Shown: positions 8,444 to 17,332, counted from the stretch's first letter. The stretch: 35,367 nt of DNA from Flavobacterium sp. (GCF_004295795.1 NZ_SEBR01000032.1:1-35367), one strand, 5' to 3'. Made by a program: numbers and translations. The notes: a model not told the origin generated them from the letters alone.

Positions 8444-11068
8444 CTACAAATGCCCTTCCTCGTTTTCCTTATCCAAATATTCCTGGACAATGTCGATCGC
8501 GTTCGTGACGACATCGCTCAAAGCGGTGATGAACGTACCTTCCTCGGCCGAATTGATCGCGTGCTTGATCGCTTCTACTTCCTTGGAAATGATCTCGTAA
8601 GTCACGTTTCTTCCCGATTCGGAAATGCCGGCAAGAATCAGGTCGACGATTTCCTGTTCGGTTCTTCCGCGCAGGTATTTTTCCTGACGGATGATGATGT
8701 GGTCGAACATTCTCGCGGCGATTTTGGCACATTCGCGAATGTCTTCGTCACGTCTGTCGCCAACTCCGGCGATGATTCCGATTTTCTTGTTCGCCTCGAC
8801 ACTTTGCAAATAATCCTCGACACCTAGATAGCCGGCCGGATTGTGGGCAAAATCGATCAGGACCTTGAATCGCTTGAAATCGAAAATATTCATTCTTCCC
8901 GGCGTTTGTGCCACACTCGGAATAAAGGTCTGGAGCGACAAACTGATGTCGTCGGTTTTGAATCCGTAAAGGTAAGAGGCCAAAGTCGCGGCCAACGCGT
9001 TCGCGATCATGAATTTGGCCTTTCCGCCAAGTGTCAACGGCACGTGAGTTGCGCGCTCAATGCGGATTTTCCATTCCCCGCGTTTTACAGTGATGAACCC
9101 ATTTTCGTAAACAGCGACGATTTTTCCTTCCTTGCTTAGGCGTTTTGCTGTCGGATGTTCTTCGTCCATAGCGAAATAGGCAATGTTGCACGACAGTTCT
9201 TTCGCGATTTTCATGCAGTGTTCGTCCTCGGCATTCAATATCGCCCAACCTTCTTTGTTGACGCTTCTCACGACTGTCGCTTTCACGCGCGCAAGATCGT
9301 CAAGCGTATGAATGTCGGAAAGTCCCAAATGGTCTTCTTGGATATTCGTGATTATGGCGATGTCGCATCGGCTGAAACCAAGTCCGGAGCGAAGAATTCC
9401 GCCGCGCGCTGTTTCCAGGACCGCAAATTCGACAGTTGGATCTTTCAAGATGTATTCGGCAGAAAGCGGCCCGGTCGTATCGCCTTTTTCCATCATGTGG
9501 TTTTGGACGTAAATCCCGTCCGAAGTCGTGAAACCGACGCGGAAACCGTTGTTTTTGACGATATGCGCCAAAAGACGCGTCGTGGTCGTTTTTCCGTTTG
9601 TTCCCGTTACCGCGATAATCGGGATTCTGCTAGGTTTTCCCGGCGGATAGAGCATGTCAATTACAGGCGCGGCAACGTTTCTAGGCAAACCTTCGCTCGG
9701 CGCCAAGTGCATCCTGAAACCTGGCGCAGCGTTGACTTCGAGAATACAGCCGCCATTTTCTTTCAAGGGTTGCGTGAGGTTTTCGGCCATGATGTCGATT
9801 CCGCACACGTCAAGTCCGATGATTCGCGAAATGCGTTCGGCCAAAAAGATGTTTTCGGGATGCATCATGTCGGTTACATCGATCGAAGTTCCGCCTGTGG
9901 AAAGGTTTGCCGTCGATTTCAGATACACGATTTCTCCGTTTTTCGGAACGGTTTCAAGCGTATATTCCAACTTCGAAAGCAAATCTTCGGTATCTCTGTC
10001 GACGGAAATTTCGGTCAGCACATTTTCGTGTCCGTAACCGCGACGCGGATCTTTGTTGGTTTCGTCGATCAAGGTTTGAATCGAATCGGCTCCGTTTCCA
10101 ACCACGTGAGCCGGAACGCGTTTTGCCGCCGCAACGAGTTTGTTGTCGATCACCAAAACCCGGAAATCGAATCCCGTGACGAATTTTTCGACGATCACGC
10201 GTCTGCCGTAAGTTTGGGCGAATGCCAATCCGGCAACGGCGTCTTCCCAGGTTTTTACATTGATCGATGCGCCTTTTCCGTGATTGCCCGCAAGTGGTTT
10301 AAGCACGATCGGATACCCGATTTTTTGGATTGTTTCGGCCAAACCTTCCTCGTCTACGCAAATGCTTCCGCTTGCCACCGGAACGGAATTGTTGCCAAGC
10401 ATGCGTTTCGTCTCTTCCTTGTTACAAGCGATGTCGACGGCAATATTCGAGGTTTTGCAAGTGATCGTGGCCTGAAAACGCATCTGGTTCACGCCGTAAC
10501 CAAGTTGTACCAACGAATTCGTTCCGAGGCGAATCCACGGAATGTCGCGTGCCACGGCTTCCTCGACGATACTTCCCGTAGACGGTCCGAGGCGGTCGCG
10601 TTCGCGGATCTCGCGCATTTTCCGGATGTCGGCTTCCAGGTCGTATTCTTCGTCGGCTATCAAAGCTTCGGCAATTCTCACGGCGCTTTCGGCAGCGAAC
10701 AAGCCTACATTTTCTTCGGTATAACTAAAAACGACGTTGTACGTTCCTGGCGTTTTGGTTTCGCGTGTGCGCCCAAAACCGGTTTCCATTCCCGCAAGCG
10801 TCTGGATTTCGAGCGCGATGTGTTCGATCACGTGTCCCATCCAAGTGCCTCGTTCGATTCTCGAGAAGAATCCGCCTGGCGTGCCTTCAGAACAGCGATG
10901 GTCATATAAGGAAGGAAGCAATTTCTCGATTCTTTCGCGGAAACCCGGAATCTTGTTCGTGGGTTTTTCCTCCATGTCTTCAAGGTCGAGACGCATCTGA
11001 ATAAGCTTCTTGCGCTGCACGCTCCAAATGTTCGGACCTCGTAACGCCTGTATTTTCAGGATTTTCAT
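8444..11068 (-). CDS. cphA: cyanophycin synthetase
   Basis: CphA makes the storage polymer multi-L-arginyl-poly-L-aspartate by adding Asp to the backbone and Arg to each side chain, using two ATP per Asp-Arg unit, in the cytosol. From ATG 11068 the protein is 874 residues, the normal CphA length. It starts MKILKIQALRGPNIWS, followed by an N-terminal domain, a central ATP-grasp domain (about 210-470, with GNHGKGASINV and EVNAAPGFRMH) and a C-terminal Mur-ligase-like domain with the P-loop GTNGKTTTTR (Lys 493). The upstream in-frame ATG at 11125 adds 19 residues of low-complexity sequence absent from the family. It is divergent from cphB, a layout that fits opposed synthesis and breakdown of one polymer. 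Confidence 0.95.
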   Translation of the reverse strand: MKILKIQALRGPNIWSVQRKKLIQMRLDLEDMEEKPTNKIPGFRERIEKLLPSLYDHRCSEGTPGGFFSRIERGTWMGHVIEHIALEIQTLAGMETGFGRTRETKTPGTYNVVFSYTEENVGLFAAESAVRIAEALIADEEYDLEADIRKMREIRERDRLGPSTGSIVEEAVARDIPWIRLGTNSLVQLGYGVNQMRFQATITCKTSNIAVDIACNKEETKRMLGNNSVPVASGSICVDEEGLAETIQKIGYPIVLKPLAGNHGKGASINVKTWEDAVAGLAFAQTYGRRVIVEKFVTGFDFRVLVIDNKLVAAAKRVPAHVVGNGADSIQTLIDETNKDPRRGYGHENVLTEISVDRDTEDLLSKLEYTLETVPKNGEIVYLKSTANLSTGGTSIDVTDMMHPENIFLAERISRIIGLDVCGIDIMAENLTQPLKENGGCILEVNAAPGFRMHLAPSEGLPRNVAAPVIDMLYPPGKPSRIPIIAVTGTNGKTTTTRLLAHIVKNNGFRVGFTTSDGIYVQNHMMEKGDTTGPLSAEYILKDPTVEFAVLETARGGILRSGLGFSRCDIAIITNIQEDHLGLSDIHTLDDLARVKATVVRSVNKEGWAILNAEDEHCMKIAKELSCNIAYFAMDEEHPTAKRLSKEGKIVAVYENGFITVKRGEWKIRIERATHVPLTLGGKAKFMIANALAATLASYLYGFKTDDISLSLQTFIPSVAQTPGRMNIFDFKRFKVLIDFAHNPAGYLGVEDYLQSVEANKKIGIIAGVGDRRDEDIRECAKIAARMFDHIIIRQEKYLRGRTEQEIVDLILAGISESGRNVTYEIISKEVEAIKHAINSAEEGTFITALSDVVTNAIDIVQEYLDKENEEGHL

Positions 11069-11390
11069 TGGTTTGGTTTTATTAAAATTCTGTTTGTGGA
11101 TGTTTGGAATTTGAGTAAAAATCACATGATTTTCGTTAAATCCGTGAAAGCATTTGCCTAAAATAGAAGATTTTGATAACGGAACAAAATTATTTACGTG
11201 TTAAAGGCGCGTATTTTCGGGCGTTTCCGCATCCGATAGGAAAATGCTTCCAAAAGAGACCCTAAATGTGAACAGGCAACTTGCTTTCAATCAGATTCTT
11301 AAAAACTAAAACCTGACATTTCACACTTTAAAATCGGGGCGTTTTGGCTTTTATTCCTACTTTTACGACCTCCAAGTTTATCGGAATACA
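11069..11390. promoter_or_regulatory. divergent cphA-cphB control region
   Basis: This 322-base gap separates two divergent cyanophycin genes. A minus-strand TAATTTTG (plus 11185-11192) is a perfect -7 element for cphA with a leader of about 110 bases. A plus-strand TACTTTTA (11358-11365), one mismatch from consensus, could serve cphB. Neither has a TTG at the -33 distance. I found no clear palindrome, so no operator is called. Confidence 0.4.
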
Positions 11391-12287
11391 ATGGAAATCA
11401 AAGGAAAACTCATCATCATAGGCGGTGCCGTCGACAAAGGTAGTTTCACTGAGAACGATATCGACGTCAACGCCAGCAAGAATATCAACTTTTTTGAGAC
11501 CGGAATTCTCAAGCGCATCCTGAACGAATCCAAGCAAAAGGAAAACTCGAGGATCGAGATCGTCACGACAGCTTCCAAAATCCCGAAAATCATCGGTCCG
11601 GAATACGTGAAAGCCTGGGATTACCTCGGAGCCAAGAACGTGGGCGTGCTTTATCTGGAAAAACGCGAACAAGCGTCCGATCCTGAAACGCTCGAAAGAG
11701 TAAAGAATGCCGATGTGGTGATGTTCACCGGAGGCGATCAACTGCGACTGACCTCGATTTTGGGAGGAACGCCGTTTCATGATCTGTTGCTGGAAAAATA
11801 CCACAACGAAGATTTTATCTACGCAGGAACGTCTGCCGGAGCTGCGGCCGCATCGAATTCGATGATTTACCAAGGAAGCAGTTCGGAGGCTTTGCTCAAA
11901 GGCGAGGTCAAGATCACTTCGGGACTCGGATTCATCGACGGCGTGATCATCGACACGCATTTCGTGCAACGCGGACGCATCGGTCGCCTGTTTCAGGCCG
12001 TTGTCGGAAACCCGAAAGTTCTGGGAATCGGACTGGGCGAGGACACCGGACTTTTGATCACGAACGGAAAAGAGATGGAAGCGATCGGTTCCGGACTCGT
12101 GATTTTGGTCGACGGACGTGAAGTCAAAGACACGAATCTAACCCAAGTCGAACTCGGACAGCCTATTTCCATCAGTCATTTGGTGACGCACGTCATGAGC
12201 AAGTACGACACTTTCGACCTCAAGACTTACAAAATGGAAATCCAGTCTTCACAATATGCCGAAGATCTCGGAATTCCGACAGATTAA
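11391..12287 (+). CDS. cphB: cyanophycinase
   Basis: Cyanophycinase is an exopeptidase of MEROPS family S51 that cuts cyanophycin into beta-Asp-Arg dipeptides. The protein is 298 residues. It shows GKLIIIGGAVDKG near the N terminus, FTGGDQLRL, and the nucleophile motif GTSAGA with its Ser at residue 148, all hallmarks of the family. GLGFIDGVIIDTHFVQRGR, where the His belongs to the active-site region, follows. No signal peptide is present, so it should be cytosolic like its substrate. The stop codon TAA is the first triplet of an AT-rich repeat, and iaaA follows after 43 bases, so the two genes are probably cotranscribed. Confidence 0.95.
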   Translation: MEIKGKLIIIGGAVDKGSFTENDIDVNASKNINFFETGILKRILNESKQKENSRIEIVTTASKIPKIIGPEYVKAWDYLGAKNVGVLYLEKREQASDPETLERVKNADVVMFTGGDQLRLTSILGGTPFHDLLLEKYHNEDFIYAGTSAGAAAASNSMIYQGSSSEALLKGEVKITSGLGFIDGVIIDTHFVQRGRIGRLFQAVVGNPKVLGIGLGEDTGLLITNGKEMEAIGSGLVILVDGREVKDTNLTQVELGQPISISHLVTHVMSKYDTFDLKTYKMEIQSSQYAEDLGIPTD

Positions 12288-12322
12288 TTATTAGTTAATA
12301 ATTATGAATTAATAATTAATAG
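12284..12322. repeat. AT-rich repeat between cphB and iaaA
   Basis: A run of TTAATTATTAG/TTAATAATTA-type units starts inside the cphB stop codon and fills most of the short gap to iaaA. It resembles the arrays at the ends of the S9 peptidase, poxB and GNAT-nitrilase genes. Confidence 0.6.
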
Positions 12323-12330
12323 TTGATCGT

Positions 12331-13173
12331 ATGAAAATCATTATCCACGGAGGTTTTTTCTCCGAATCTTCTACCAATAACGAAACGAAAGTCGCCAAAC
12401 AGCAGGCTTTGAAGCACATCGCGATGCAATCGTTCCAGTTCCTAAAACACCATTCGGCACTTGAAACGGTCGTGCACGCGGTTTCTTTGCTCGAAGACGA
12501 CGAATTGTTCAACGCCGGAATCGGTTCCCAAATCCAATCGGACGGGAAAATCCGAATGAGCGCGGCAATCATGGACGGAGATTCCAAGAAAATGAGCGGC
12601 GTGATCAATGTCGAGAACGTCAAAAATCCGGTTCAGGTCGCGCAGATGTTGCTCGATTCGGACGACAAGGTTTTGGGCGGAGAAGGCGCGACGTCATTTG
12701 CGAGAAAGCTCGGTTTTGAGGAATTTTCTACCGAAATCCCACAGCGAAGAGCCGAATACGAAGCCAAAAAGGCACCAACGGGAACCGGAACAGTCGGTTG
12801 TGTCGCATTGGATCAGCATGGGAAAATCGCGGTAGCGACTTCCACGGGCGGAAAAGGTTTCGAGATTCCGGGACGCATTTCGGATTCTGCCACGGTCGCC
12901 GGAAATTACGCGAGCGAAAACTGTGGCGTGAGTTGCACCGGAGTAGGTGAGGACATCGTTTCGGGAGCGGTCGCAGCCAAGATCGTAACCCGCGTCAACG
13001 ACGGATTTTCACTCAAGGACGCTTTTGCCAAAACCTTCGAAGAACTCAAGCCTTTCAACGGTTTCGCGGGTGCGATCGCCATTGACAAACAAGGAAATGT
13101 CTTTCATCAGCACTCGCATCCCAAAATGGTTTTCGCGTCTTTTGATGGCGAAAATATCGTTGTTTTCGACTGA
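12331..13173 (+). CDS. iaaA: isoaspartyl peptidase/L-asparaginase (Ntn hydrolase)
   Basis: This family cleaves beta-aspartyl dipeptides. Next to cphB its natural job is to split beta-Asp-Arg into aspartate and arginine, completing cyanophycin use. The 280-residue precursor starts MKIIIHGGFF and carries the autocleavage site TG-TVGCVALD: cleavage before Thr 154 makes an alpha chain of 153 residues and a beta chain with Thr 154 as N-terminal nucleophile. Downstream TSTGGKGFEIPGR contributes to the substrate pocket. The protein is shorter than many relatives, but the key residues are there. There is no signal peptide, so it is predicted to be cytosolic. The cyanophycin role is inferred from context. 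Confidence 0.93.
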   Translation: MKIIIHGGFFSESSTNNETKVAKQQALKHIAMQSFQFLKHHSALETVVHAVSLLEDDELFNAGIGSQIQSDGKIRMSAAIMDGDSKKMSGVINVENVKNPVQVAQMLLDSDDKVLGGEGATSFARKLGFEEFSTEIPQRRAEYEAKKAPTGTGTVGCVALDQHGKIAVATSTGGKGFEIPGRISDSATVAGNYASENCGVSCTGVGEDIVSGAVAAKIVTRVNDGFSLKDAFAKTFEELKPFNGFAGAIAIDKQGNVFHQHSHPKMVFASFDGENIVVFD

Positions 13174-13585
13174 TGCAATTTTGTTGATATCAAGAGCATA
13201 GATCATTTTTAGAAAGTCTGTTATGGGAATTTCAAGATGGAAGGTTTCAATTCCCATTTCGATAAATTAACAATTTCTACAGATTTTCTGTAACCGACGC
13301 ATCGTCCAAATTCCGATCTTACCTTCAGGGAAGGGGCGAATGTATCCCTACAAAAATTTTCGACGACTCCTTTACAGAAAATCTGTAAAAAATGTTAAAC
13401 GTAGGTTCAACATCGTCCAATCTGCAACTGCCACTGCCACCGCTACTGCCACTGCCACCGCCCGCGCCGCCGCTATCCTCCACGCAAAGTCTCCGAAGCA
13501 AAAATCGAGTTTATTTATCGCGCCTTTAACGCATTCCCGCTTCGTCATTGCCTAACTTTAAGCAAGTAACCTAGAGACGAAACAA
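13174..13585. promoter_or_regulatory. intergenic region before poxB with two matching dyads
   Basis: No gene is visible in these 412 bases. Two related dyads, TACAGA-N3-TCTGTA at 13278-13292 and TTTACAGA-N3-TCTGTAAA at 13371-13389, lie with centres 95 bp apart. An 18-bp direct duplication follows at 13427-13462. A weak -7-like TAACTTTA (13553-13560) precedes poxB by 25 bases. The dyads look like regulator-binding sites but the regulator is unknown. Confidence 0.45.
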
Positions 13586-15322
13586 ATGAGCAAAAAAGTA
13601 GCCGACCAGATCGTCGAGATGTTGGTCGCCAACGACGTGAGACGCATTTACGCCTTGGCCGGCGATTCCCTGAACGATCTGAACGACGCCATCCGCCGCG
13701 ATGGCCGAATAAAATGGATTCACGTCCGGCACGAGGAAGTCGCAGCTTATGCGGCCGCCGCCGAAGCGGAACTCGACGGATTCGCGGTCTGCGCCGGAAG
13801 TTGCGGTCCGGGACACGTGCATCTGATAAACGGTCTTTATGACGCGCACCGCTCTGGCGTGCCGCTTTTGGCTATTGCGTCCACGATCCACACTGCCGAA
13901 ATGGGCGTAGACTACTTCCAAAGCACCAATACTTACAGACTTTTCGACGATTGCAGTTATTACAACGAACTCGCGACTTCGGCTGTCCAGGCTCCGAGAA
14001 TGTTGCAAACCGCGATCCAACATGCGCTTTCCCTAAAAGGCGTGGCCGTCTTCGGATTGCCGGGCGATGTGGCCGGAATGCCCGCTGTAGAAAGCGCTAC
14101 GGCGATGCAGAATTTCAGGACAAGAGTCGAATCGCGTCCACATGACGAAGATTTGTCCGAACTGGCCGATCGTTTGAACGCCGCCAAAAAAGTCACGATT
14201 TTCTGCGGACTCGGAGCGGTCGAGGCTCGCGACCAGGTCATTGAACTTGCGTCCAGGCTAAAAGCTCCGATCGGATATTCGTTCCGAGCCAAAATGGGAA
14301 TGCATTACGACAATCCTTACGATGTCGGCATGACCGGATTGCTTGGCGTTCCGTCGGCATTTCACGCTATGCACGAAGCCGATCTCGTGCTTTTGCTGGG
14401 AACCGATTTTCCGTACGAAAATTTCATGCCCGAAAAAGCGACCATCATCCAAATTGACGAAAAACCCGAAAGACTTGGCAGACGCGCCAAACTGGCGATG
14501 GGTTTGCACGGCAAAATCGGCACGACGGTCTCGGCCTTGCTTCCGCTGATTGAAGCAAAAGCTGACGCGGGTTTTCTCGAAAGCCAGCGCGAATTCTATG
14601 AAAAAGTCAAGAAGAATCAACTCACGTACGTTAACGACAACGGTCAAAAAGATGCGATTAGTCCAGAATTTGTAGCCCACACGATAAATGAATTGGCGTC
14701 CGACAGCGCGATTTTCACTGTAGATACCGGAATGTCCTGCGTTTGGGGCGCGCGTTATCTCGACGGAAGTCCAAATCGACATTTGCTTGGTTCATTCAAC
14801 CACGGTTCGATGGCAAATGCGATGCCTATGGCGATCGGTGCACAACTCGCACATCCCGAAAAGCAAGTGATAGCGTTTTGCGGAGACGGCGGACTTTCGA
14901 TGCTGCTAGGCGATTTGGCGACAATTCACCAATACCAGCTTCCCATCAAGATCGTCGTTTTCAACAACCGCTCGCTCGGAATGGTCAAACTCGAAATGGA
15001 CGTGGCCGGACTTCCGGGCAACGAAGTCGAAATGGTGAATCCGGATTTTGCGCTTGTTGCCCAAGCCATGGGGTTTATCGGCTTGACCGTGACCGAACCT
15101 GGAGCGCTTCGCCCGACTTTGGAAAGAGCCTTCGCCGAAAAAGGCCCGATATTGATCAATGTGCTGACGAATCCGGAATCGCTGGCCATGCCGCCGAAAC
15201 TCGAATTCGACCAAGTAAAAGGCTACGCGGTGGCGATGACCAAACTCATTTTGGGTGGACGCATGGACGAAGTTCTCGATATGGTAAAGTCGAATTACAA
15301 ACACCTCGGAGAATACTTGTGA
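13586..15322 (+). CDS. poxB: thiamine-dependent pyruvate oxidase/quinone-linked pyruvate dehydrogenase (PoxB-like)
   Basis: PoxB-type enzymes decarboxylate pyruvate to acetate and CO2 and pass the electrons through FAD to membrane quinone. The 578-residue protein has the three thiamine-enzyme domains in order. The N-terminal Pyr domain carries the conserved Glu in RHEE (residues 50-51), the middle FAD-like domain lies at about 190-330, and the C-terminal PP domain has the thiamine motif GDGG (from residue 433) through FNN about 27 residues later. Length and motifs fit PoxB of Escherichia coli better than acetolactate synthase. The last residues (DMVKSNYKHLGEYL) may form a lipid-binding helix as in PoxB. 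Some relatives are true oxygen-using oxidases; the sequence alone does not separate them. A bidirectional terminator follows. Confidence 0.85.
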   Translation: MSKKVADQIVEMLVANDVRRIYALAGDSLNDLNDAIRRDGRIKWIHVRHEEVAAYAAAAEAELDGFAVCAGSCGPGHVHLINGLYDAHRSGVPLLAIASTIHTAEMGVDYFQSTNTYRLFDDCSYYNELATSAVQAPRMLQTAIQHALSLKGVAVFGLPGDVAGMPAVESATAMQNFRTRVESRPHDEDLSELADRLNAAKKVTIFCGLGAVEARDQVIELASRLKAPIGYSFRAKMGMHYDNPYDVGMTGLLGVPSAFHAMHEADLVLLLGTDFPYENFMPEKATIIQIDEKPERLGRRAKLAMGLHGKIGTTVSALLPLIEAKADAGFLESQREFYEKVKKNQLTYVNDNGQKDAISPEFVAHTINELASDSAIFTVDTGMSCVWGARYLDGSPNRHLLGSFNHGSMANAMPMAIGAQLAHPEKQVIAFCGDGGLSMLLGDLATIHQYQLPIKIVVFNNRSLGMVKLEMDVAGLPGNEVEMVNPDFALVAQAMGFIGLTVTEPGALRPTLERAFAEKGPILINVLTNPESLAMPPKLEFDQVKGYAVAMTKLILGGRMDEVLDMVKSNYKHLGEYL

Positions 15323-15358
15323 TTAATTAACAATTAGTAACTAATAATTAATAATTGT
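15322..15358. repeat. AT-rich repeat at the poxB stop
   Basis: The sequence after the poxB TGA reads TTAATTAAC, then TAACTAATAATTAATAATTG. It belongs to the same class of AT-rich units as at 5924-5972, 12284-12322 and 25067-25101. Confidence 0.55.
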
Positions 15359-15384
15359 TCGTTGTGTTTGCGATGTCTTAAATC

Positions 15385-15419
15385 AAAAAAGCCACCTTGG
15401 AAATAAGGTGGCTTTTTTT
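15385..15419. terminator. bidirectional terminator between poxB and SDR gene
   Basis: AAAAAAGCCACCTT (15385-15398) is complementary to AAGGTGGCTTTTTTT (15405-15419). With A and T tracts on both sides it can stop transcription of the plus-strand poxB and the convergent minus-strand dehydrogenase gene. Confidence 0.9.
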
Positions 15420-15429
15420 GTTGTGTGCT

Positions 15430-16260
15430 TCAGAAATCGGTTGAAACGGTGACGTCTTTCCAGCTTTCGAGTTCATCGATCACTGATTTGGCTTTGTCGT
15501 TCGCGAGTTTGTAGGCGTCGCTTCCCAAGAACAAATGCACAGGCGGATTGTCGGCATAAACGGTGTCGATGATGACTTTCGCGCCTTTCAACGGATCGCC
15601 GTTCTGGTTCAGATTGATCTCGTTCTGGTGCACGTTTTGGCTTTCACGCGTCGATTCGTAGTCGGCGATCTCGTTTTTTGGAGTGATCAGCGAACCCGAA
15701 TTAAGGAAATTCGTCCTGAAATATCCGGGCAAAACCGCGGTCGCGTTGATGTTGAACGCCTTGACTTCCATGGCGAGCGCTTCTGTAAATCCGATTACCG
15801 CAAATTTGGTCGCGCAATAGATTCCGAAACCGGGAAAGTCGCCCAAATATCCGCCGATTGATGAAATGTTGAAAATATGTCCGGAACGCTGTTTGCGCAT
15901 TTGTGGCAAGCCTTGGCGGATCACGTTCAGCGATCCGAACACATTGATTTCAAAGTTCTGACGCGTTTCCTCGTCTGACAATTCTTCCACCGAACCAACC
16001 AATCCGTAACCGGCGTTGTTGATGATCACATCGAGGCTTCCGAATTTTTCAATTGTCGAATCGATGGCTTTTTTTACGTCAGATTCGTCGTTCAATTGCA
16101 TTTGCAAAGCCAGGAAATTCTCGTGTTCGCCGATGATTTCCGACAGTTCTTTTTTGTTGCGGCTCGTCGCGGCCACGTTCTCGTTCTTGGCCAGAAGTTG
16201 GCGTACGAGTTCCAGTCCGAAGCCTTTTGAAGCTCCGGTGATAAACCAGGTTTTTTTCAT
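15430..16260 (-). CDS. short-chain dehydrogenase/reductase (SDR 1)
   Basis: This is a classical SDR, an NAD(P)H-dependent oxidoreductase of 276 residues; the substrate cannot be read. The cofactor motif TGASKGFG is at the N terminus, NNAG in the middle (about 84-87), the catalytic Ser is in FNISSIGG, and the YxxxK pair is in IYCATKFA. It is paralogous to the next gene upstream: both end with PPVxLFxGSDAxK and a similar ESWKDV/KEWKIT tail, which implies tandem duplication. It ends against the poxB terminator. The two genes are in the same direction, but a 33-base perfect palindrome in the 144-base gap may end the upstream transcript. Confidence 0.9.
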   Translation of the reverse strand: MKKTWFITGASKGFGLELVRQLLAKNENVAATSRNKKELSEIIGEHENFLALQMQLNDESDVKKAIDSTIEKFGSLDVIINNAGYGLVGSVEELSDEETRQNFEINVFGSLNVIRQGLPQMRKQRSGHIFNISSIGGYLGDFPGFGIYCATKFAVIGFTEALAMEVKAFNINATAVLPGYFRTNFLNSGSLITPKNEIADYESTRESQNVHQNEINLNQNGDPLKGAKVIIDTVYADNPPVHLFLGSDAYKLANDKAKSVIDELESWKDVTVSTDF

Positions 16261-16355
16261 TATATGTGACTTGAATGTTAGGTCAGCTTCCGGATTCGGA
16301 GTGACTTTTGTGATTTTTTAAAGTCTGGCAAAGTGTTCCAGTACTGATTTTTTAT

Positions 16356-16388
16356 AAACCTCAAAGGTTTTTAAAACCTTTGAGGTTT
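16356..16388. terminator. 33-base perfect palindrome between tandem SDR genes
   Basis: AAACCTCAAAGGTTTT (16356-16371) is the exact reverse complement of 16373-16388, with a single central T. It could form a strong hairpin after SDR 2 (stop at 16405). No T tract follows on the minus strand, so a terminator role is uncertain. It resembles the AACCTGCAAGGTT palindrome at 26807-26836, so it may be a repeat family member. Confidence 0.5.
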
Positions 16389-16404
16389 GCAGACAGAATG
16401 AAAA

Positions 16405-17253
16405 TCAAGATTCCAGATAGTCCGTAGACTTGGAAGTGATTTTCCATTCCTTGATGTTCTCGACGATCGCCTCGGTTTTTTCCCAAGCGCGTTTTACGGC
16501 GTCGCTTCCGATGAACAGACGAACCGGCGGATTCGGGTTTTCGGCCAAATCGATAAACACGTCGGCAGCCAAATCCGGATTTCCCGTCTGTTTTCCGTCA
16601 ATTGATAAAAGTCTGTCGTGATAGGTGCGAACGGCGGTGTATTCCGGCATCTTATTTTCGGACAAGATCACCGAAGACGGTTTTAGGAATTCTGTTCTGA
16701 ATCCGCCCGGCATCACGACTGTAGCTTTTACTCCGAATTCTTTCACGTCCAAAGCCAGCACTTCGGTCAGTCCGATGATCGCCGCTTTTGCCGCCGCATA
16801 AGCCGCCCAGCCCGTTCCGCCGTCGAATCCTGCTATGGACGAAATGTTGATGATGTGTCCCGAGCCTTGTTTGCGAAGTTGCGGCATCACGGCGCGAATC
16901 ACGTTTATTGTGCCGAAAATGTTGACATCGAACGCCTTTTGGATTTCGGTATTCGTAAGTTCTTCGAGACTTCCACCGATTCCGTAGCCTGCGTTGTTTA
17001 CGATCACATCTATGCGTCCGAAGTTCCCGATCGCTTTTTCGACCGCGCTTTTCACGCTGTTTTCGTCTGACAGATCGACTGCCAGTGCGAGAAAATTGTC
17101 TGTGCGCCCGACCGCTTTTTGCAATTCCTCCGCATCTCGTGAGGTTGCCGCGACTTTGTAGCCGTGGCCAAGCAATTTGCCGATGAGCGAAAGTCCGAGT
17201 CCTTTTGATCCGCCGGTGACGAACCAAACCTTTGATTGATGTTCCTGTGTCAT
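16405..17253 (-). CDS. short-chain dehydrogenase/reductase (SDR 2)
   Basis: This is a classical SDR of 282 residues from ATG 17253, starting MTQEHQSKVWFVTGG. Cofactor motif TGGSKGLG, NNAG, the Ser in INISSIAG and the YxxxK pair in YAAAKAA are all present, so it should be active with NAD(P)H. The substrate is unknown. An in-frame ATG at 17292 would add 13 residues but lies upstream of a perfect -7 element (17273-17280), so I reject it. It is the paralogue of SDR 1. The AraC-type gene at 17333-18235 is immediately upstream on the same strand and is a candidate regulator. Confidence 0.9.
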   Translation of the reverse strand: MTQEHQSKVWFVTGGSKGLGLSLIGKLLGHGYKVAATSRDAEELQKAVGRTDNFLALAVDLSDENSVKSAVEKAIGNFGRIDVIVNNAGYGIGGSLEELTNTEIQKAFDVNIFGTINVIRAVMPQLRKQGSGHIINISSIAGFDGGTGWAAYAAAKAAIIGLTEVLALDVKEFGVKATVVMPGGFRTEFLKPSSVILSENKMPEYTAVRTYHDRLLSIDGKQTGNPDLAADVFIDLAENPNPPVRLFIGSDAVKRAWEKTEAIVENIKEWKITSKSTDYLES

Positions 17254-17272
17254 AATGTGTGAGATTATGAAA

Positions 17273-17280
17273 CAAAAGTA
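17273..17280 (-). promoter_or_regulatory. -7 promoter element of SDR 2
   Basis: On the minus strand this reads TACTTTTG, an exact TAnnTTTG match, 19 bases before ATG 17253. It lies between the AraC gene stop and SDR 2, so SDR 2 can be transcribed on its own. Confidence 0.6.
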
Positions 17281-17332
17281 CGTCGCAACCAAACCCGATA
17301 GTTAGCTCAGTTCAAACTATAAATTGCAAAAT

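Noticed and set aside
9155..10909. Long plus-strand open frame opposite cphA (584 codons)
   Set aside because: It is the antisense shadow of cphA caused by codon bias. It has no family motifs and cphA is fully supported in the other strand.
13278..13292. Dyad TACAGA-N3-TCTGTA considered as an iaaA terminator
   Set aside because: The stem is only six A/T-rich pairs and has no T tract, so a regulator site is more likely.
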